Assembly: GCA_030847615.1 (NCBI GenBank)
Contig: JAUMIR010000004.1
Location: forward strand, 85,281,001 to 85,345,000
Direction of reading: 5' to 3'
Source: Gambelia wislizenii
Lineage: Eukaryota > Chordata > Lepidosauria > Squamata > Crotaphytidae
Length of the DNA stretch: 64,000 nt
Shown in pieces: positions 1-11,824 of this stretch; the stretch's first letter is position 1; the number at the start of each line of letters is the position of its first letter. The position numbers were made by a program, and so were the translations under genes. The notes under the pieces were generated by a model. That model was not told the origin of the DNA and made no database searches. It saw only the letters and a program-made list of their open reading frames with translations.

Positions 1-204
1 TTGGAAAACAAACCTATATCAAAATATTTATTCCTTTCCCTTTATCAGAAGATCTGTAGGTGATTTACAATTAAATCAAGTTTAAAATTTAAAACAATAA
101 AACTAATTTCAGGGTCCCAAAAGCTTATTCAACAATTGAATTTTTAAAGAAAAAGCAGGAGAAACCACTTAACTATAAAAGTAGTTACACAGAGGAATGA
201 ATTA

Positions 205-416
205 CACTGGGCCCTCAGTGTCCATGGGTTTTGGTTCCAGGACACACACACACACACACGGATACCAAAATCCATAGATGCTCAAGTCCCATTATAAACA
301 ATGGCATAGTAATATGGCATCCCATATATAAAATGGCAAATAGCCATGGGGGGGGGAGTTCTGAATATTTTCGAGCCATAGTGGATGCAGAACCCGTGGA
401 TATGGACGGCTGATTG
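205..416. mobile_element. Tigger/pogo-like MITE, copy 1
   Basis: A roughly 212-bp element whose ends resemble the TIR consensus CAGTTGTCCCTCC seen in better copies at 825 and 56773. TA dinucleotides flank it (203-204 and 417-418), as expected for Tc1/mariner-pogo target duplication. The left end is diverged, and a (CA)n run at 242-262 interrupts it. It is non-autonomous, with no transposase. Confidence 0.7.
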
Positions 417-423
417 TACCTAA

Positions 424-530
424 GGGTGGGATGGACTCTTTGCTGGAGATCTTTAGACAGAAGGAGAACAACAGTCTATTTGGGATGGAGTAGCTGTTTC
501 CTGCTTCAAGCTGAGGATGTTTCCACCCAT
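424..530 (+). mobile_element. Diverged CR1 3'-end fragment
   Basis: Reads like the 3' part of CR1 ORF2: a GGACTCTTTGCTGGAGATC stretch followed by a TTTAGACAGAAGG-like segment, corresponding to the SLEVFKQR region of the better copies at 5057 and 12893. Very degraded; no tail is visible. Confidence 0.4.
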
Positions 531-824
531 TTCTGTTGCCACCTAAGAGGATGCCCTGAGGAGGACATAGCCTCACCCCAAGGTGATATTCAGGCCTTTG
601 GGAGACTATGTGCCCATTCTGACAACAGTAGAGGACCAGTGTCAATCAAGTTAAGAAGACCAACACTATTCCTCATGTTACCCATTGGGCAGAAATGTAC
701 TTTTGCGAACTGTTGCCTGGTCAATGCAGCAACTTGGTTGCAATTATAGTACTTAGTCAATGAATCAGTCATAATCTGTGCTTTAAATTGCATGTCCTAC
801 TTCTTTATATACTGGATATGAGTA

Positions 825-1054
825 TAGTTGTCCCTTCATATTCGCTGGGGTTTGGGTCCAGGACCCCCCGTGGATACCAAAATCTGTGAATACTCGAGTC
901 CCATTATGTGCAATGACATAGCAAAGTGGTGTCCCTTATATAAGATGGCAAAATCAAGGTTTGCTTTTTGGATTATTATTTTTTAAAGAATATTTTCAAG
1001 CTGTGGATACTTAAATCCATGGATACCAAATCCGTGGATACGGAGGGACAACTG
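825..1054. mobile_element. Tigger/pogo-like MITE, copy 2
   Basis: A 230-bp element with near-complementary ends (AGTTGTCCCTTC at the left, GAGGGACAACTG at the right) flanked by TA at 823-824 and 1055-1056. Its interior is nearly identical to the copy at 56773-57003, including the TTTGCTTTTTGGATTATTAT stretch, so both derive from one recently active non-autonomous family. Confidence 0.85.
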
Positions 1055-1169
1055 TACATATTATATTATTGCTTTTCTTACAATCTGTCTCTCTCTCTTT
1101 TTCTTTTTCTTTTTTTTTAGATTGCATACTTGTAGGGGACACAGATCATTGTCTAACAAAACTGTCTTT

Positions 1170-1250
1170 CTCCTAGGATGTAATCCTATGCACAGTTATT
1201 TGGAAATAAGTCTCATTGAGCAAAGTGAGGATTTATTTCCAAGTATATTT
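1170..1250. mobile_element. Short dispersed MITE-like repeat
   Basis: Contains ATCCTATGCACAGTTATTTGG and AGTCTCATTGAGC, a pattern also found at 36826-36892 and 38552-38640. It looks like a short palindromic DNA element common in squamates. Boundaries are uncertain. Confidence 0.4.
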
Positions 1251-1259
1251 GAAAAAAGG

Positions 1260-3270
1260 AGGAGGCAGCAGTCAGACTGATAGTGTCCATTATGTTCAGC
1301 AACACAGCAGAATCAGGTAAATGTAATTCTCACTGCATGTTTGTGATATAAACATGACAAAATGAATATTATTTTTCTAGCTTTTAGAACCAATGGGACT
1401 ACTGCTCACATAGAAAAACTATATAGTATTTTTGGAGATCATCCCAAGGATGTAACGGTAAACATAATACTTTCCCGCCAAACAATGAGATTTGATGACT
1501 GAACAAGATCACCTTTTACCCCCTCTCAAATTACACATGGTTATTTAGCTGGATGACTCCTTTGAAACTGATGGGAGCAGACTAGCTAAATCCCATTCAT
1601 CATTTTAGATATGTAAAAAGTTACAACTCAGTACAAGGAGATCCATTTTAATATTCCAAAAGTATGATTACAGTGTGGGATTATGCTGGCCAAGCAATGT
1701 TAATTCATATTTCAGCATAATGGAGATCATGTTAAAGGACTATTACAATAGCAACAAAGGATATGCAGTAAGTCTGTCGGTCTCTAGTTACATGCCATTA
1801 TTCTATCATAAGATAAAAGATCATGTTTGCAAAGCAATTTAATCACTAATCCACACATTATACTGGTTGGAAAGTACATAGAAATGTATGAACAGCACAC
1901 ATAATTAAAACTGAAAGACATTATGTTGACCTTGAAACAATGTCCAGACAAATCTTTAAATGCTTTATTAGGGTGCCTTTTACATATGACCACAGCATCA
2001 GTGCACAGTCACTAGGAATGCCATTCACAATATTCTCAGGGGAAACTGAAGGAAAAGTGGACAGAATTATTTTCTAAAGAACTGAGATGAGTGATTAATT
2101 CACAGTTGTTAAATTATTTTACATTATTTCACATCCTCCACTTTGGAGGATGTGCGAAATCCACCTAGTTGTGGAGAAAACCATCACCACAAAATAAAAG
2201 TCTGGTTTTTAACAGGAAATAAAAGCATCTCTAGTCAGATTAGATCATTTCCACAGAATTAAGGAAAAATGCTGCACTAGTGTTCTTTTCACACTTTTAG
2301 AAACACATAATCACACCGATAGTCAAAGAAAGAACTTTAATGTTATGCTTATGGTATTCATATGTGTGATGGCCTATTAATGCTGGGGGAGGAAGGGAAT
2401 TCTACTTTTCTTCTCATATGCCTGTCTAGGGCAGACAAGGATATTGAAAGCAAAGAAGATTCTGGAGAAAGCATAATACATACTCACGATCTGAAGCAAC
2501 TGGAACAGGATTCCATGTCACACTTACATTGTTACTAATGCCTTGCAACAGCAGTTCGGTGCTTCCTATTCTTGTACGCAACACCAACCTGCTCTAATCT
2601 CTAGACAGCCATGCTTAACAGCAAATGATTCAATGCACTTTCAGCATCCTTCATGTTCTTATCAAGGACATTCAGATGGCATGTAAGAATACACCATGAA
2701 TCTGAAATAGAATTACTCTCTTCTCCATGAAAGGCAAGGGAATACAAGGCTTTATGTCTTAGAATTATTTTACCCCATTAAAAAAAATCTTTGTAAGTTT
2801 CAATAAACATTATAATAGAATTCTGTATCATCCCCTCATCTTTCAAAAGTATGGTCAGGGGAGCAACTGATTTAAAAGGATGTACTGAGACATGTTACTT
2901 ATTTTTTCTGATGGTGGGGACAAGAAACAGAATTGTGCCCAAGAAAATGTGCCCATGAAATTGACAATGCAATGCTATCTGCAGGTTTCCATTGCTTGGA
3001 CAAGAATATGGATGTGATTAAATCTGGTGGTACTCCAAGTTATGTGGCATAGTGATATAGTACCATGGTAAGTTCAAGTCAGCACAAAGATGCCATAATT
3101 TAAATGGAAACAAAGCAAAACAGTAAATGTGAAAGTGGAGAGACAAATGGAAGAGAACCTAGTCCTATCCACACTTAACCCCTTGGGACATCTTATTGTA
3201 AACTTGTGGGTCTAAGTTCTGCCTTTTCACCTACTGGCATGAAATTTTGCCATCTGTTGTAACAATCATC
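1260..3270. other. TE-poor unique stretch
   Basis: About 2 kb of AT-rich sequence in which I see no recognisable repeat, long open frame or RNA gene. The longest open frames are under 70 codons and show no domain. It could hold regulatory DNA or very old repeats. Confidence 0.5.
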
Positions 3271-3279
3271 AGCATCAAT

Positions 3280-4095
3280 CATATCCTGCCCTTTTCCCAG
3301 TTCAAGACTCAAAGACAGCTTACCAAACTTAAAAACAGCTAAAGAAGATCACAGCGTACAAATGTGAAAATTGTAATTAAACTCCCACTAAAATTAAAAC
3401 AGTTTAAAATAGAAAACCACAAATGGACAATATAGCATATTATGCAAGGGCCTCTCCTCTTGAGCAATCAGCTTTAGGTCTGCCTAAACAAAAGGTTTTC
3501 ACTTCCCTGCAGAATGATAATAAGTAGGGCATAAGCCTAACCTGCCTTGGACGGGAGTTCTAGAGCCTGGGAGCAGCTACCAAGAAGGGCCTCTCCCATG
3601 TTCCCACCAGATGTACCTGTGAGGATGGTAAAACAGAGAGAAGGGCCTCCCCAAAAGATCTCAAAACATGGACACACTCATATGGGAGAAAATGGTCCTT
3701 CAAATAACCTGCACCTGAACTGTACAGGGTTTTAACAAGCCAAAACCAGTACATTTAATTATTCCTGGAAACGGACTGGCAGCCAGTGGAGCAGTTGCAA
3801 GAGGGAAGTTACGGGCTCTGTCTACGCAGCCTGTTAACAATCTGGCTTCAGCCTCTTTGGACTAACTGAAGTTTTTGAACACTCTTCAAAGGCAGCCCCA
3901 CATAGAGCATGTTACAGCAACCCATATGGGATGAAACAAAGTCAGGTGTGATTATGGCCAGATCAAATGTCCCTAGGAACAGGCACAGCTGGTGCTCATG
4001 CCTTAACTGTGCAAATGCGCTCCTGGTCTATGATAATGCCATTTGTGCATTATCTAGTGGCAATGATCCAAGTTACACCCAGTTAATAAGGGTTT
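3280..4095 (-). mobile_element. L2-type LINE 3' region (degraded)
   Basis: Reading the minus strand shows the L2 C-terminal order: an FKALNGLG-like remnant near 3750, a TGGGAGCAGCTACCAAG block (WN..LP region) near 3570, then an AT-rich 3' UTR and a conserved 3' end (CCTGCCCTTTTCCCAGTTCA on the plus strand near 3290). No open frame survives. Sister copies lie at 8200, 9175 and 10095. Confidence 0.65.
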
Positions 4096-4235
4096 AATTT
4101 ACCACTTAAGGGGGCAGAGGCTTTGTAAGATCAGGGGAGATACCCTTTGCCAATCAAGCTTCATGTGAGTGCTAAAACATCTGGAACCTTTTATGGTCAG
4201 TGGTATAAAAATCTAACCACCTTTGTTCTTAATGG

Positions 4236-4454
4236 CTGCTGACACACTGCAGGGATAATGCAGTTTGACACTGCTTTTACTGCCATGGCTCCATCCTATG
4301 GAATTCTGGGATTTGTAGTTTTGTGAGATATTTAGCCTTCTCTGTCAGAGAGGTCTGATACCACAAAAAACTACAAATCCCAGGGTTCTATAGGATGGAG
4401 CCATGATAGTTAAAGTGGTGTCAAACTGCATTATTCCTGTAGTGTGTCAGCAGC
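4236..4454. mobile_element. Foldback MITE family F, near-perfect palindrome
   Basis: The first ~110 bp are almost the reverse complement of the last ~110 bp: CTGCTGACACACTGCAGG at the left against CCTGTAGTGTGTCAGCAG at the right, meeting at a GGGATTTGTAGTTT / AAACTACAAATCCC pair. As RNA or single-stranded DNA it would form one long hairpin. Other copies of this or a close family are at 9503, 20702, 30386, 32100-33442 (interrupted), 38249, 39540, 43030 and 49170. The autonomous partner is unknown; a hAT relationship is plausible. Confidence 0.75.
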
Positions 4455-5056
4455 TGATGTTGGTTCTTTCAAGCTCTCTCCTGGTGGGATGCTAGCCACT
4501 GGCATGGGGAAGACTGGTAGAAGCTGATCCCACAATCCCACAGTCTCCCACTTCCTTAGTCAGAGCAAAACTTTACAACATAAGGCCTTCTTTTGTGTAA
4601 GTGGAGAGGGACTGTTTTAGTCAAGGGGCATCAGGGACTCTGTTATGTTTCCCTAGCTGGTTGTCAGTTTCAAGGTGTCTGTGAAGGGAACTTGTTTCTT
4701 GTAACTTTGCAGCTTTGTAACCCTGAAGAAGTATGCCCCAAGATATGATACCCAGAATCCTGAATTTGTCCTTCTTTCTTTCGAATAACACTTTTCTGTT
4801 CAGCCTTGGCTACACAGCACACATTTTCCTTCTTCCCCAGGCATAGGGAACAGGAAAGTGGTTTTATCTTGGTTCACTCATAACTTTGCCTTCAACTTGG
4901 AAAGGTGGAGAAGAAGGTTTTGGGGATCATGTGAGTAGTGGGCAGAAGCAGGAAGCTCCATATTGGCTATCCCTCTCTTCTTTGCCCAAGGGCTTAGGAC
5001 GGAGAAAGAGCTATGGCATGGCCCCTACTGAAACCTGATCTTGCAAGCTCAGGGTT
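4455..5056. other. No recognisable feature
   Basis: Unique-looking sequence without an open frame, tandem repeat or TE signature I can support. Confidence 0.4.
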
Positions 5057-6296
5057 GAATTCATAGAATTACAGAGTTGGAAGAGACCACGAGGGCCATC
5101 CAGTCCAACCCCCTGCCAAGCAGGAAATCACAATCAAAGCATCCCTGACAGATGGCCATCCAGCCTCTGTTTAAAGACCTCCAAGGAAGAAGACCCCACC
5201 ACGCTCCGAGGGAGTACGTCCCACTCCCGAACAGCTCTTACTGTCAAAAAGTTCCTCCTAATGTTGAGGTGGAATCTCTGTTCCTGGAGCTTGCATCCTT
5301 TGCTCCATGTTCCAGTCTCTGGAGCAGCAGAAAACAAGCCTGCTCCATCCTCAACGTGACACCCCTTCAAATACTTAAATAGGGCTATCATATCGCCTCT
5401 TAACCATCTTTTTTCCAGGCTAAACATACCCAGCTCCCTCAGTCTCTCCTCATAAGGCATCGTTTCCAGACCTTTCACCATTTTAATCGCCCTTCTCTGG
5501 ACACGCTCCAGTTTGTCAATATCCTTTTTGAATTGTGGTGCCTAGAACTGGACACAGTATTCTAGGTGAGGTCTGACCAAGGCAGAATAGAGCGGCACTA
5601 TTACTTCCCTGGATCTAGACACTATACTTCTATTGATGCAGCCCAAAATTGCATAGCCCTTTTTAGCTGCCGCATCACACTGTTGACTCATGTTCAACTT
5701 GTGGTCTACTAGGATTCCTAGGTCCCTTTCACACGTAGTCTCATTCAGCCAGGTCTCCTCCATCCTATATCTATGCATTTCAGTTTTTCACCCTAAGTGC
5801 AGAACCTTACATTTCTCTGTATTGAATTTCATTTTGTTAGCTTTGGCCCAGCTCTCCAGTCTATCTAGGTCATTTTGAATTTTGATCCTGTCCTCTAGGG
5901 TATTAGCTACTCCTCCTAATTTAGTGTCATCTGCAAATTTGGTAAGTATGCCCCTAATTTCCTCATCCAAGTCGTTGATAAAGATGTTGAATAGCACTGG
6001 GCCCAGGACAGAACCCTGTGGCACCCCACTGGTCACATCTTTCCAAGACGAAGAGGAGCCACTGCTGAGCACCCTTTGGGTTCGGCCGGTCAACCAATTA
6101 CAAATCCATTGAACAGTTAACTTGTCTAGCCCACATTTTACAAGCTTGTCTGCAAGAATGTCATGGGGAACCTTGTCAAAGGCCTTACTGAAATCAAGGT
6201 ATGTGATATCCACAGTGTTCCCTTCATCTACCAAGCTGGTAATTTTATCAAAAAAAGAGATCAGATTAGTCTGGCATGAATTGAGTACATCCAAAC
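5057..6296 (-). mobile_element. 5'-truncated CR1 LINE, copy 1 (best RT)
   Basis: The minus strand encodes the CR1 reverse transcriptase in several open pieces. The first (6294-5788) runs from a [16 protein letters not shown] start through [32 protein letters not shown] and the catalytic FADDTKL. The next (5778-5542) has ERDLGILVDHKL and RPHLEYCVQF. The last (5481-5134) has [31 protein letters not shown] and [13 protein letters not shown]. Stops or frameshifts separate the pieces, so it is dead. The 3' end carries the typical CR1 terminal motif (AACTCTGTAATTCTATGAATT on the minus strand). The endonuclease and most of the 5' part are missing. Confidence 0.93.
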
Positions 6297-6429
6297 TACA
6301 GAGCTGTGTTTCAGGAGCAGTGGAACCCCATATGGCACAGTGTGAATCGCTATTCCCTTATCTGCATTTTGACTGACCAAGAACACTGCTGTATCATCTG
6401 GATTATGCTTCAATTTGTTTATCTCATCT

Positions 6430-6785
6430 AGTCCTTTACTGATGACAGGCACCCGTTTAGACTGAGGTGGAAAGAAGTAATAGTTGAGTGTCATCCACAT
6501 ACTGATGGCACCAAACCCGAAAACTCCAAACAACCTCACTCAGCAGTTTCATGTATTTGTTAAACAGCACAGGGGACAGAACTGAGCCCTGAGGGACCCC
6601 ACAGGCCAACACCCAAGAGGTTTCACAGGAGTCCTCCAGCACCACTTTCTGGAGTCACTCCTCCAGGAAGGAGCAGAGCCACTGTAAAGCAGGGCCTCCA
6701 AGTTCCATCCTAACAAGGTGGTCCAGAAGGATGTCATGGTCTATGGTACCAAAATCTACCTTACACACCAAAGGAAATCAGCGTA
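6430..6785 (-). mobile_element. L2-type LINE RT fragment
   Basis: The minus strand gives [20 protein letters not shown] and then QYVDDTQL, the RT motifs with catalytic YVDD in the spacing of L2/CR1-type polymerases. A frameshifted upstream piece near 6700 has a degraded LLYSGSAPSW-like stretch. Neither end of the element is preserved. Confidence 0.8.
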
Positions 6786-6789
6786 CTAG

Positions 6790-7660
6790 AACACTGCAGT
6801 ACAGTCCTTGCCTCATCAGCCATGTTTCAGGGTAGGGCCCCAACTAACTATAGAAGATGAGGATGCAGCATTACAAATTTATGAGTCCCAGCAAAGGAAT
6901 GAAGCTGCCTGGGGCTATAGCATTCTCTTGGTACACTTGGTACAACCAGAAACAATCACTGTTGGCAGAAGGAAGAACTTTTTTAAACAGCTTTAGGATG
7001 GGAATGCAGAAGTAGAGTAGGGCCCTGTTCTCCTCTCAGGCCTGCCCTGCTGCACTTTAAATCAGTGGGGGCTGGGGGCTCTCATGTCAGTGGCCCAATT
7101 AATCCACTCTGAGTTCTACTCCTAACTTTAAAGGAGCTATCCAAGGTGCTGAACCCCATTAAAGCTACCTTAACATTTGCATTAAAACACATAGTAGATT
7201 CACCTCCCTACTAGCATCAGCCACCACTAGATATTATTACTGTCATTGGCCAGAATCCTGTTGGGGAGTTACAAATGCATAAGCACCATAGTTAATGGTG
7301 CTATGCAATGAATTCCATCCCAATCACCCTGAACCCCACTTACTGGGCAGCAGCAGATGCAATCAACAGGGGTCTGTTCCCCTGTTGTTTGGGAGACAGC
7401 TGATGGATGTTCCCATACTCTCCCTTGAGCAATCTCTGGTGCAACAGCGAGAAGCAGAATCCCTGTGCAATTTCCCCTCATGCTGGAGATCACTTGTGTG
7501 AAGGGGGTGGGTGGGGCCATCAGACAGCTGCTTCTTGAATGATAGGGGAACAGATCCCCATCAATTACAGCAGTTGCTGCCCAATAAGTGGGGACTAGGA
7601 GACTATCACAGTCCCTGTGCATCTCCTAAACTATGGGACATGTAGGGATTATGAATATAA
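6790..7660. other. No recognisable feature
   Basis: No domain, tandem array or TE end that I can support. The open frames on both strands at 7269-7622 look accidental. Confidence 0.4.
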
Positions 7661-7671
7661 AGCAGTTACAA

Positions 7672-8143
7672 GTGTGCATTGAGGCCATGATATTGAGAAC
7701 ACAGCTGCGCTGGGCAGGGCACGTTTCTAGGATGGAGGACCATCGCCTCCCAAAAATACTACTCTACGGTGAACTCGCCACGGGTCAGCGTAAGAGGGGC
7801 GCTCCAAAAAAGCGATACAAAGACTCCCTGAAACAACATCTCAGGCTTGGCCAAATTGATCACCAACAATGGTCCGCCCTAGCCTCACATCGGGAGGCAT
7901 GGAGACGCACTATCCATAAAGCTGCAGCCTTATTTGAGAACTCACGACGAACAAGTCTTGAAGAGAAACGACAACGCAGAAAGAATCACAACCCAAAAAC
8001 ATCACCCAAGGAGTCCTTCTGCTGCGCTTTTTGCAACCGGACTTGTTTATCTCAGATTGGCCTTTTTAGTCATCAGCGCGCTTGCAGAAGGCGCGGGATG
8101 AGTCCTTCCTGAATCTTCGTTTGCGAAGAAAAGCCAGAGAGAG
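7672..8143 (+). mobile_element. RTE-like LINE, 5'-truncated copy
   Basis: Starts abruptly at codons for IEAMILRTQLRWAGHVSRME and stays open to the stop at 8112 (about 145 element codons), nearly identical to the 3' part of the copy at 32145-33265. It encodes the linker KKRYKDSLKQHLRLGQIDHQ and the terminal finger C-x2-C-x12-H-x3-C. After the stop come the hairpin TCTTCGTTTGCGAAGA, GCCAGAG and a short (GA)n tail, with no poly(A). The intact frame suggests a recent insertion. The truncation removed all RT catalytic motifs. Confidence 0.88.
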
Positions 8144-8195
8144 AGAGACAAGTGTGTATCTCTAGGTTACGTGTTCAAAACTGCCAGCAAGATTC

Positions 8196-8655
8196 TAGCC
8201 ATTATATTTACTTATACCTCTCCTTTATCCCAAAACCAGGACTCAAGGCAGCTTACAAACCAAAATGCAATCCAATTAAAATATACAAAAAAGCAACATA
8301 ATAGTAGAATTAAACTATCAACAACATTTAAAATAATTTAAAATATAAAATTAAAATGTGAAAAAAGAACACCATGAAAACAATACCACAGCCTCTTAAA
8401 AGCCCTTTCTTTAAAAGCCTTCAGTTCTCAAAAGCCTTTTGGAACAAAAAAGTCTTTCCCTTTGCCTGAAGGATAGCATGAATGGGAGACCATCTAGCCT
8501 CCCTGGGAAGGGAGTTCCAGAGGAGCGGCCACCGAGAAGAGCCTGTCTCATGCCCCTACCAACCGTGACTGTGAAGGTGCTGGGACTAAGAGAGGGGTCT
8601 CTCCTGAGGATCTCAGGGCTCAAGTAGGTTCTTAGGGAAAGATCTTTTTCTCTAG
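8196..8655 (-). mobile_element. L2-type LINE 3' region
   Basis: Minus-strand 3' end with the conserved plus-strand signature CCTTTATCCCAAAACCAGGA, an A-rich 3' UTR, and then the degraded C-terminal coding block (GGAAGGGAGTTCCAGAGGAG on the plus strand). No open frame remains. Confidence 0.65.
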
Positions 8656-8661
8656 GCTGTT

Positions 8662-9115
8662 GAGGCTTGCGTACCCTAATGATGTTTTGAGCTATGCTGG
8701 CAGTGGCATAATAGCCACCGGTAGGGTCTCCCATGCCAGACAGGTCAAAACCGAAGGGTCTGACAAAGAGCGTCAAAGGGCAGGATGGGCTCTCTAGCCT
8801 TATGGCAACCATCCTAGGAGAAGGAAAACTCTAATCCCAAACCCAGGCAGATGGTGCTCGTCCAACCCTGTAAGGTCAACCATCTAAGAGAAGGAAATTC
8901 TAATCAAACCTACAGCCCAAGGACCTCACTGCTACCGTCCATGCTTGCAAGGCCAGCAGATGAACCTTTGGTTTAAAGGGTGGGGCCAGTTCTGTGCATG
9001 CTGTGCTCCACCAGACAAATCCATTGCACAGGCTCGAAGGACAAATCCAATTCCAAAAGGGCACGGGATGGGTCCTTCCTGAATCTTCGTTTGCGAAGAG
9101 AAGCCAGAGAGAGAA
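8662..9115 (+). mobile_element. 454-bp non-autonomous element sharing the RTE-like LINE 3' end
   Basis: Begins GAGGCTTGCGTACCC and ends with the same ~50 bases as the RTE-like LINE (GGGATGGGTCCTTCC, the hairpin TCTTCGTTTGCGAAGA, then GCCAGAGAGAG). A second copy on the opposite strand at 18970-19421 has the same 5' start and almost the same length, so this is a defined element and not a random truncation. The body has an internal imperfect duplication (CAACCATCCTAGGAGAAGGAA and CAACCATCTAAGAGAAGGAA). I see no clear Pol III A/B boxes. It may be a SINE, or a LINE deletion derivative joining a 5' UTR to the 3' end. Confidence 0.8.
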
Positions 9116-9174
9116 AGTGGGAAACAAAAGAGCCATGTTCATTCCCTTGAGTTCACTGAAGGAAAAATTATATT

Positions 9175-9925
9175 GCTATACTTATTTTGTTGTTGTGCGC
9201 CCCACCATTTCCCCAGTCTAGGACTCAAGGTGATTTATATAGCTAAAAGATTTTACTTCATGCAAAAAGCTAAACATGTAATTAAACTATTGATAAAATT
9301 AAAACCAATTAAAAACATACCAACTAAAAGGAAAACAACGAATGGGCAACACGGCACATTGTGCAATGTTGGTTCCCCTTAAGCTGTCAATCTTCAAAGG
9401 CCTGCCGAAACACAAAAAAAGTCTTTACTTGCCTGAGGAAAGACAGCAAGGAGAGTGTCAGTCTAACTCTCTAGAAAGGGAGTGTTGGAGCTGATTGACT
9501 TTATCAAACTACACCGTTACAGTAGTATTATTCCACTTTAACTGCTCTGGCTGCCTCCTGTGGGATTCTGGAGTTTGTAGTTTAGTAAGGCCTAAGAGCT
9601 CTCTGGCTGAGAGTTCAAAACGCCCCTCCCTAAACTGCAAATCCCAGGATTCCACAGGAGATAGCCAGAGCAGTTAAAGTGGAATAATAGCACCATGACG
9701 GTGTAGTGTGATAATAGATTAGGAGCAGTCACCAAGAAGGCCCTCTTTTGTGTTATCACCAGATGTAACTGTGAGGGTGGTGTGACAGAGAGAAGGGCCT
9801 CCCCCAAAGATCTCAAAACACAGGCTCCTATAGAGAGATACAGGGAGAATCTCATCTAGGGATAGGGAGCCAGGGAATATATAGGAGTTACAGGGAGAAA
9901 AAGAAAATACAGATGAAACAAATAA
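9175..9925 (-). mobile_element. L2-type LINE 3' region, split by a foldback MITE
   Basis: The 3' end (CCCCAGTCTAGGACTCAAGG on the plus strand) and A-rich UTR occupy 9175-9500. The coding remnant resumes at 9718 with AGGAGCAGTCACCAAGAAGG, matching the order in the copies at 3280 and 8196. The MITE at 9503-9716 therefore inserted after this LINE. Confidence 0.7.
9503..9716. mobile_element. Foldback MITE family F, inserted in L2-type LINE
   Basis: Ends AACTACACCGTTACAG and complementary CCATGACGGTGTAGTGTGAT. The arms contain TTCCACTTTAACTGCTCTGG and its complement, and GAGTTTGTAGTTTAG pairing with CTAAACTGCAAATCC. Foldback structure as at 4236. Confidence 0.7.
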
Positions 9926-10094
9926 AGGCCAAGATCCTAACCATTTCAGCATAGCAAAAATGTCCACTAGCAGAGTTATGTTACACAACCCCTCTACTGA
10001 AAACTAACATAACGCAACATATGTTGATCAATGATCAATACACATGGCTGACAACCTATTCTGCAACTACAATGTGCAATGTACAACAATAATG

Positions 10095-11040
10095 CCATTT
10101 ATTTATTTAGTGGATTTGTATCCCGCCTTTCTCCCAAAATGAGATTCAAGTCAGCTTACAATAATTTAAAAAGAAAACAAGTAAAACATGAATTACAAAA
10201 GTTAAAAAAATCAAATATTGCCATTATTAAAACATAATTTAACAGTTAAACACAACATAGTTTAAAACATTATCATAGAATCATAGAGTTGGAAGAGACC
10301 ACAAGGACCATCTAATTGAACCCCCTGCCCTGCAAGAATACATAATCAAATCATTCCCGACAGACATCCAGCCTCTGTTTAAAAACCTCCAAAGAAGGAG
10401 ACTCCACCACAATACGAGGCAGTGTATTCCACTTCCGAACAGCTCTTACTGTTAGAAAGTTCTTCCTAATGTTTAGGTGGAATCTTTTTTCCTGTAATTT
10501 GAACCCTTTGCTCCTTGTCCTAGTCTCCGGAGCAGCAGAAAACAAGCTTGCCCCATCCTCAGTATGACATCCTTTCAGATATTTAAACATGGCTATCATG
10601 TCACCTCTTAACCTTCTCTTCTCTAGGCTAAACATAATTTTAAAAATTTAAAACATTAAAAAAGCACATCAATTGTACACACACACTACATAATTCTATA
10701 ATTACAATTCACATTTCGAAGCCTGCCTAAATAAAAATGTCTTCACCTGCCAGCGAAAAGAGAGCAGGGAGGGGGAAAACCAGACCTCCCATAGAAGTGT
10801 CTGCGAGCAGCCACGGAGAAGGCTGTCTCCTGAATCCTTACCAACTGTGCATGAGAAGATGGTGAGACTGAGAGAAAGCTCTCCCCTGCAAATCTGAACA
10901 CTTGGGCTGACTTGTATAGGGAGATACAGTCTTTCAGATAGTCTGGACCCAAGCCATTTAGGGCTTTAAGGGTCAAAACCAGCACTTTAAATTCTGCCTG
11001 GAAACGGACTGGTAGTCAATGCAGCTGCTTCAATATTGCA
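10095..11040 (-). mobile_element. L2-type LINE 3' region, split by a CR1
   Basis: The minus-strand 3' end (GTATCCCGCCTTTCTCCC on the plus strand) and UTR lie at 10095-10266. The coding remnant continues at 10637 and includes an open piece at 10985-10743 with LKALNGLGPDYLKDCISLYK. The CR1 at 10267-10636 interrupts it. Confidence 0.75.
10267..10636 (-). mobile_element. CR1 LINE copy 2, 5'-truncated, nested in L2-type LINE
   Basis: The minus strand reads [20 protein letters not shown], then [19 protein letters not shown] and [10 protein letters not shown], and ends in the CR1 terminal motif (ACTCTATGATTCTATGAT on the minus strand). Only the last ~370 bp of CR1 are present. Confidence 0.9.
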
Positions 11041-11320
11041 TAAAGGCAATATGCATTCACATGTTACTCTGTATACTTTAATTCGCTACCACATGCACAG
11101 TGATCCTACACGTGCAACTCCACCTATGCCACCATTAGCTAGATATGACTGTTGTGCATTGTCCCCAAAAAATCACTCTGCATGCAGAGCACAACCTACA
11201 TTTGCACATGTCACTGGTAGGTTGCCAGCTAATGAAATAATAATTTTAAAAGCCAAAAATGTGTTTCAATGCTTTTCCCCCCCCTTTTCTTATTCTTTCT
11301 TCCTCTGGTAAATAAACTTT

Positions 11321-11792
11321 GGAGATTATCAAGTGCTATAAATATGGCGTGATAATGACACCAGGAGATCGCTTAAGGGCTTGCATTTCAGATGACGTCA
11401 TTCCCATGTCGTCATGCTCCCATTCAGCTGTCATTATGCCGGTGCTTCTTTTTATTGACAGGCTAAGCTGTCAATGAATCCCCCATTCCATTTCTGTAAC
11501 GGAATGTCCTGCGACTGAAATGGTGCCCTGTTATAATGGTGCGATGCCAGCGTCAATGGGAGGTCCGTGCCAGAACACTTCCTGGTGAGATCGGGACATC
11601 GAGGTAAGTGACACACTTTTTTGTACCTTCCCCGGGTTACTTGCAATGATTTAAGTGTGGTTTTGCCATTGGTGTTACTTTTACTATAGTATTTTTGGTT
11701 TTTGAATTTCCCGTGCTCTTGTCTTCTCACGAGAGCAGCCGGGATTTCAATCCAGGAGGTGAAAGGAGATCCGTTCAAGCTCCATTCACTCC

Positions 11793-11794
<2 letters not shown>
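11321..11794 (-). mobile_element. 4-bp-TSD MITE family M, subfamily 2, truncated
   Basis: Starts GGAGATTATCA and follows the reverse complement of the element at 39700-40292 (shared AATATGGCGTGA, CACCAGGAGAT and CAGAACACTTC blocks). The far end is lost where the L2 tail begins at about 11795. No coding capacity. Confidence 0.75.

Positions 11795-11824
<30 letters not shown>

Noticed and set aside
414..749. 111-codon plus-strand frame
   Set aside because: It overlaps a degraded CR1 fragment in the wrong frame and shows no domain or start context.
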